Of a DNA stretch of 9,340 nt, positions 6,272 through 9,340 are shown piece by piece. The notes beneath the pieces were generated by a model. That model was not told where the DNA came from. It searched no databases and saw only the letters and a program-made list of their open reading frames with translations. Source of the stretch: JAVKSL01 sp039583695 (lineage in GTDB: Bacteria; Actinomycetota; Acidimicrobiia; Acidimicrobiales; JAJPHD01). The translations under genes and the position numbers were made by a program. Positions within the stretch are counted from its first letter, which is position 1; every line of letters starts with the position of its first letter. The stretch is taken from assembly GCA_039583695.1 (NCBI GenBank), contig JAVKSL010000097.1, positions 1 to 9,340 on the forward strand, given 5' to 3'.

Positions 6272-7123
6272 ATGAGGACCCAGCAGCGGGTGACCGTGCC
6301 CGGCGGGGTGAGCCTGGTGCTGGACGTATGGGAGGGCGGGGGCAGCGGGTTCTTGCTGGTGCACGGCCTGGCGTCCAACGCCCGGATGTGGGATGGGGTG
6401 GCGGGGAGACTCGCCGAGGCCGGCCACGCCGTCGCGGCGGTCGACCTGCGGGGACACGGGCGCTCCGACAAGGTCGACTGGGGGTACGACTTCGCTACCG
6501 TGTGCGCGGATTTGGGCGAGGTGATTGGGGAGCTGGGCTGGGAGCGGCCGGTGGTGGTCGGGCAGTCCTGGGGAGGGAACGTGGTGCTAGAGCTGGCCTT
6601 GCGCTCGCCGGACATCCTCGCGGGAGTGGCCTGCGTGGATGGTGGGACCATCGAGCTGGCGGGGCGCTTCGCCACGTGGGAGGACTGTGCGGCCGCACTG
6701 GCGCCGCCAGTGCTGGTGGGCACCGCTGCGGGTCGGTTCGAGGGGGCGATCCGGGCGGCACATCCCGACTGGCCGGAGAGCGGGATCCAAGGGGCGCTCG
6801 CCAACTTCGAGGTGCGCCCCGATGGGACCGTCGCGCCCTGGCTGTCCTTGGAGCACCACATGACCATCTTGCGGGCGCTCTACGAGCACCGCCCCTCGAC
6901 CCGGTATGCAGAGCTGGCGGTGCCCGTGCTGCTGGTGGCCGCAGATACCGGAGACCCGGCGTGGACAGCCGAGAAGAAGTCCTCGGTGGAGGCCGCCGTG
7001 GAGGCCATCCCCGTCGCGAAGGCGGTGTGGTTCTCACCGGCGGATCACGACATCCACGCCCAGTTTCCCGACGAGGTGGCGGCGGTCCTGCACAGGGCGG
7101 TCTCTGAGGGGTTCTTCGGGTGA
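6272..7123 (+). CDS. Alpha/beta-fold hydrolase
   Basis: A 283-residue alpha/beta hydrolase without a signal peptide, likely cytoplasmic. Visible elements are the oxyanion-hole segment LLVHGLASNARMW (28-40), the AVDLRGHGRSDK loop (57-67), and the nucleophile elbow VGQSWGGN (96-103) with Ser99. The acid is probably Asp225 or Asp228 in VAADTGDPAW, and the histidine His259 or His262 in ADHDIHAQF. The 283-residue length is usual for esterase, epoxide-hydrolase or lactonase types, which cannot be separated here. It overlaps the next gene by 4 bp, so the two are probably translated together. The start is uncertain: ATG 6272 fits the normal N-terminus (about 27 residues before the HG motif), while TTG 6248 has a weak AGGG 10 bases upstream and would add 8 residues. 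The gap from the flavoprotein (91 bases) shows no clear terminator. Confidence 0.85.
   Translation: MRTQQRVTVPGGVSLVLDVWEGGGSGFLLVHGLASNARMWDGVAGRLAEAGHAVAAVDLRGHGRSDKVDWGYDFATVCADLGEVIGELGWERPVVVGQSWGGNVVLELALRSPDILAGVACVDGGTIELAGRFATWEDCAAALAPPVLVGTAAGRFEGAIRAAHPDWPESGIQGALANFEVRPDGTVAPWLSLEHHMTILRALYEHRPSTRYAELAVPVLLVAADTGDPAWTAEKKSSVEAAVEAIPVAKAVWFSPADHDIHAQFPDEVAAVLHRAVSEGFFG
7106..7111 (+). promoter_or_regulatory. Shine-Dalgarno site (GAGGGG) for the S51-like gene
   Basis: GAGGGG ends 8 bases before the GTG at 7120. It supports that GTG as the start and shows that this gene can recruit ribosomes itself, despite the 4-bp overlap with the hydrolase gene. The genes at 2282 and 4954 have no such site. 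Confidence 0.6.
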
Positions 7124-8538
7124 GCCAGGCTCTCCCGAGGCTGCTCACAATCATGGGTTCGGGCGAGACTAGCCCCACGATGGTGAAGGTGCACAGGGCG
7201 CTGCTGGCCCGGCTAGGGCCGCCCCCGGTGCCGGCTGTCGTGCTGGACACGCCGTTTGGATTTCAGGAGAACGCGGACGACATCGTGGCCCGCGCCCAGG
7301 CCTATTTCGACCAGAGCCTGGGGGTCAGGGTCGAGCCGGCCAGCCTGCGGTCGGACCTGGGTGCGGACGCGCACGAGAGGGCTGCGTTCGTGGAGGCGGT
7401 CGGGACGGCTCGGTACGTGTTCGCGGGGCCGGGCAGCCCGACCTATGCGCTGCGGGTCTGGAAGGGCTCCGCTCTGCCTTCGCTGCTCGCAGGCAAGCTG
7501 GCCTCCGGTGGGGCCATAACGTTTGCCAGCGCGGCTGCCCTGACCCTCGGCGTCGCGACGGTGCCGGTTTATGAGATCTACAAGGCCGGGGAGCCAGCAC
7601 GCTGGCTCCCCGGTTTGGACCTGCTGGCGCTGGCCGGTTTGCGCGCCGCAGTGATCCCGCACTACAACAACGCAGAGGGGGGCAACCACGACACCAGGTA
7701 CTGCTACCTGGGCGAACGGCGTCTGTCAAGGATGGAGGCCCTGCTTCCCGAAGGTGCTTTCGTCCTCGGGGTGGACGAGCACACTGGCCTGGTCCTAGAC
7801 CTGGATGCCGGCACCGCCTCGGTGGTCGGGCTGGGAGTGGCGACTGTCCGGGCACGGGGCGCCTCTGAGGTGTTCAGCTCGGGCACGGTGTTAGCGATCG
7901 CCGAGCTGGCGAGCGTGGCGGAGCGCCTTGGGTCCGGGGCCGGGTTGGCGGGACCCGGTTCGGGGGGCGCCGGGTCGGGGTCGGGGGGCGCCGGGTCGGG
8001 GTCGGGGGGCGCCGGGTCGGGGTCGGGGGGCGCCGGGTCGGGGTCGGGGGGCCCCGGGTCGGGGTCGGGGGGCCCCGGGTCGGGGTCGGGGGGCGCGGCT
8101 GCAGCCGTCTCGCCCCTGTTGGCGGGCGTAAGGGAGCGGCGGGCGGAGTTTGCCACGGCGGTCGAGGATCGCGATGTCCCGGCTGCAGTGCGGGCCATCC
8201 TGTGCCTGGACGACGAGCTGGTCGCGTGGTCCCGGGACACCCTCGAGTCAGACGAGGTGGACCAGGCCAGGGACATCCTTCACTCGATGGTCCTGGCACT
8301 GGGCCGGCTCGCAGACGCTGGAGTCGGGGACCCAACCGAGATCCTGGGGCCATTTGTCCAGGTCCTGTTGGACCAGCGGGCCAAGGCACGGGCGGCACGG
8401 CGCTTCGAGGACGCCGACCAGCTCAGGGATCAGCTCGTCCAGCTGGGAGTCGAGGTGCGCGACACGCCGCAGGGAGTCGAGTGGCTCCTTTCGGACCGGC
8501 CAGGCGGCTTGCGAGCAAGAGAGGCAGGCATCGCATAG
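7120..8538 (+). CDS. Cyanophycinase (S51)-like protein fused to a CysRS C-terminal-like domain
   Basis: A 472-residue three-part protein. Residues 1 to about 270 form a class I amidotransferase-like/peptidase S51 fold. FAGPGSPTYALR (101-112) is followed by the likely nucleophile Ser137 in FASAAAL, where the family normally reads SAGA, and by His181 in IPHYNN. GVDEHTGLVLD (217-227) and GLGVATV complete a cyanophycinase-like pattern. Residues 279-326 are a Gly/Ser linker of 7-residue repeats. Residues about 336-457 resemble the C-terminal helical and small domains of cysteinyl-tRNA synthetase: LLDQRAKARAARRFEDADQL (416-435) and GVEVRDTPQGVEWLL (443-457). No HIGH or KMSKS motif is present, so this is not a synthetase. 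The S51 family cleaves cyanophycin or alpha-aspartyl peptides; the substrate here is unknown. GTG 7120 is supported by GAGGGG 8 bases upstream. The gene overlaps the hydrolase gene by 4 bp. The domain calls are fairly firm, the activity uncertain. Confidence 0.83.
   Translation: MSQALPRLLTIMGSGETSPTMVKVHRALLARLGPPPVPAVVLDTPFGFQENADDIVARAQAYFDQSLGVRVEPASLRSDLGADAHERAAFVEAVGTARYVFAGPGSPTYALRVWKGSALPSLLAGKLASGGAITFASAAALTLGVATVPVYEIYKAGEPARWLPGLDLLALAGLRAAVIPHYNNAEGGNHDTRYCYLGERRLSRMEALLPEGAFVLGVDEHTGLVLDLDAGTASVVGLGVATVRARGASEVFSSGTVLAIAELASVAERLGSGAGLAGPGSGGAGSGSGGAGSGSGGAGSGSGGAGSGSGGPGSGSGGPGSGSGGAAAAVSPLLAGVRERRAEFATAVEDRDVPAAVRAILCLDDELVAWSRDTLESDEVDQARDILHSMVLALGRLADAGVGDPTEILGPFVQVLLDQRAKARAARRFEDADQLRDQLVQLGVEVRDTPQGVEWLLSDRPGGLRAREAGIA
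7969..8094 (+). repeat. 21-bp tandem repeat (6 copies) encoding a Gly/Ser linker
   Basis: Six in-frame 21-bp units encode AGSGSGG four times and then PGSGSGG twice; a partial unit precedes them from about 7954. The DNA is G-rich on the + strand, with runs of three to six G separated by TC or CGCC, so several overlapping sequences fit a G-quadruplex pattern. The low divergence between units suggests recent expansion. It makes a flexible spacer between two folded domains. Confidence 0.93.
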
Positions 8539-8541
8539 GCT
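8536..8541 (+). promoter_or_regulatory. Possible -10 box of the tRNA-Glu gene, overlapping a stop codon
   Basis: TAGGCT contains the TAG stop of the S51-like gene and is identical to the -10 box at 4942-4947. With a usual 6-base gap, transcription would start near 8548, leaving a leader of about 16 bases before the tRNA. A weak TTGCGA lies at 8509-8514, but its 21-base spacing is longer than normal for a -35. Confidence 0.4.
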
Positions 8542-8563
8542 TGAATCACCTGCACGGCTGTCG

Positions 8564-8636
8564 GCCCCCATCGTCTAGCGGCCCAGGACACCGCCCTTTC
8601 AAGGCGGCAGCACGGGTTCGAATCCCGTTGGGGGTG
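8564..8636 (+). tRNA. tRNA-Glu (anticodon UUC)
   Basis: A 73-base cloverleaf. The acceptor stem pairs GCCCCCA (8564-8570) with TGGGGGT (8629-8635), including a G-U first pair, and the discriminator is G8636. The anticodon stem CCGCC/GGCGG (8591-8595, 8603-8607) encloses the loop CTTTCAA with anticodon TTC at 8598-8600. The T stem ACGGG/CCCGT encloses TTCGAAT. The D region carries TCGTCTAGCGG, as in other tRNA-Glu genes. CCA is not encoded. The gene sits directly before an integrase gene and is intact. Confidence 0.97.
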
Positions 8637-9340
8637 CTCACAAAGGGGCAGGTCAGAGGCAGTGGACTTGCTCAGGCGAGCGGCTCGTGATACCGCTTGG
8701 TCACATCTTGGCTCACCGAAGCCCGCAAGGCACTGGCTCGGCTGGCAGTTGAGGTAGAGACCGGTCGCCATGACCGTGGCACGCAGGCTCGGACCGTGGC
8801 CGACGCTTGCCGGGAATGGCTTGCGCTGGCTTCGCCCAACATGGCGGGCAACAGCGCTGCCCGTTTCGCCGAGGTCCTGCGCCTGCATGTCGTCCCTGTC
8901 ATCGGGACCCTCCCTCTCGCCAAGCTTCGGGCGCACGACCTCGACCGCCTTTATCCCAAGCTGTCGGCGTCAGGAGGCAGCGGTGGCCGGCCCCTGGCGC
9001 CAGCGACCGTGCGCAAGGTCCACACGGCGCTGTCTCTGGCGCTTGCCCAGGCGGTGCGCTGGGAGTGGCTTGCGACCAACCCGGCGCGCAATGCCTCGCC
9101 GCCGAGCGTGCCGGCCGCGGAGATCACCCCGCCGGACCCTGAGACCTGTCGCAAGCTCTTGGCGCTCGCCGAGCGCGATGATCCGGAGTGGGCGACGTTC
9201 CTGCGATTGTCGGCGGCTACGGGGCGTCGCCGTGGCGAGCTGTGCACCCTGGCATGGGATGCGGTCGACCTTGAAGGAGCCGCCATCACAATCCGCCGCG
9301 CCGTTGAGATCGTCCCGGGAGGCATCCACGTCCGCGAGTC
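8637..9340 (+). mobile_element. Probable edge of an element integrated at tRNA-Glu (extends past window)
   Basis: A tyrosine recombinase gene begins 60 bases after the 3' end of an intact tRNA, a classic position for an integrated genomic island, prophage or conjugative element. The attachment core would be expected in the tRNA 3' half (about 8611-8636), but its partner copy would lie outside the window and cannot be seen. Bases 8637-8696 hold no recognisable gene. It may be a degraded remnant, because the recombinase lacks its N-terminal domain. Confidence 0.5.
8697..9340 (+). CDS. Tyrosine recombinase / phage-type integrase, N-terminally short, 3' end outside the window
   Basis: An open frame of 214 codons runs off the window end. 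The protein begins MVTSWLTEARKALARL, equivalent to the stretch after the AP2-like arm-binding domain of actinobacterial integrases. It then shows a SAM-like core-binding domain (about 33-125; TVADACREWL, LRLHVVPVIGTLPLAKL, AVRWEWLATNPA). The start of the catalytic domain contains TGRRRGELCTLAWDAVDL (175-192), which holds the first catalytic Arg (probably R178). The rest, including the HxxR and Tyr motifs, is not visible. An in-frame TGA at 8688-8690 blocks any upstream extension. The only nearby start is TTG 8697, with no Shine-Dalgarno; GTG 8796 is an alternative. The gene is therefore either 5'-truncated or an unusual short integrase. The family call is firm; intactness is doubtful. Confidence 0.8.
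   Translation, partial: MVTSWLTEARKALARLAVEVETGRHDRGTQARTVADACREWLALASPNMAGNSAARFAEVLRLHVVPVIGTLPLAKLRAHDLDRLYPKLSASGGSGGRPLAPATVRKVHTALSLALAQAVRWEWLATNPARNASPPSVPAAEITPPDPETCRKLLALAERDDPEWATFLRLSAATGRRRGELCTLAWDAVDLEGAAITIRRAVEIVPGGIHVRE

Noticed and set aside
5758..6867. 369-codon minus-strand frame across the flavoprotein-hydrolase gap
   Set aside because: It overlaps two well-supported genes, and its Ser/Pro/Thr-rich product resembles no family. It is a GC-driven shadow.
7969..8094. CRISPR-like regular repeats
   Set aside because: The 21-bp units are contiguous with no spacers and lie in frame inside a coding sequence.
8120..8500. A separate cysteinyl-tRNA synthetase gene fragment
   Set aside because: The CysRS-like part is in frame with the S51-like domain through the repeat linker, has no start or ribosome site of its own and lacks HIGH/KMSKS. 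It is a domain of a fusion.
8637..8696. A frameshifted N-terminal half of the integrase
   Set aside because: All three frames of this 60-base stretch were read, and none resembles an AP2-like or other integrase N-terminal domain. Simple frameshift is unlikely.

Overview
The window is high-GC bacterial DNA that looks actinobacterial. The signs are an adjacent purN-purH pair, GTG/TTG starts, a tRNA-Glu close to the mycobacterial form as I remember it, and two genes whose ATG sits just after a TAG(A/G)CT -10 box, as in leaderless actinobacterial transcripts. I cannot place it more finely; a deep-branching actinobacterial class is possible. Every convincing gene is on the + strand.

Layout: (1) 1-50, possible C-terminal tail of an upstream gene. 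(2) 61-2192, purN and purH overlapping by 4 bp, the last three transformations of de novo IMP synthesis (PurN makes FGAR; PurH does the final two steps). (3) 2282-4871, two overlapping Gfo/Idh/MocA-family NAD(P) oxidoreductases. The first carries an extra N-terminal domain that looks ThuA-like, and it begins at a candidate leaderless promoter. (4) 4954-6180, an FMO/thioredoxin-reductase-like flavoprotein behind a near-identical promoter. (5) 6272-8538, an alpha/beta hydrolase overlapping by 4 bp a cyanophycinase (S51)-like protein, which is fused through a 21-bp-repeat Gly/Ser linker to a cysteinyl-tRNA synthetase C-terminal-like domain. (6) 8564-8636, tRNA-Glu(UUC), with a possible -10 box overlapping the stop codon of the preceding gene. 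(7) 8697-9340, a tyrosine recombinase that starts 60 bp after the tRNA, lacks the usual N-terminal domain and runs off the window. This looks like one edge of an element integrated at the tRNA 3' end.

The purine genes are housekeeping. The genes from 2282 to 6180 look like a small redox module, possibly for a sugar, cyclitol or related polyol, but the substrate cannot be read from sequence. The hydrolase/S51-like pair is probably a separate co-transcribed unit.

A recurring oddity is the number of short tandem repeats placed in or at the ends of genes: 9 bp at the purN 3' end, 6 bp in the purH interdomain linker, 13 bp across the purH stop codon, and 21 bp in the S51-like linker. All intergenic gaps are under 160 bases, and no gene-free stretch exceeds 300 bases. 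I found no convincing intrinsic terminator, riboswitch, CRISPR array or insertion sequence.
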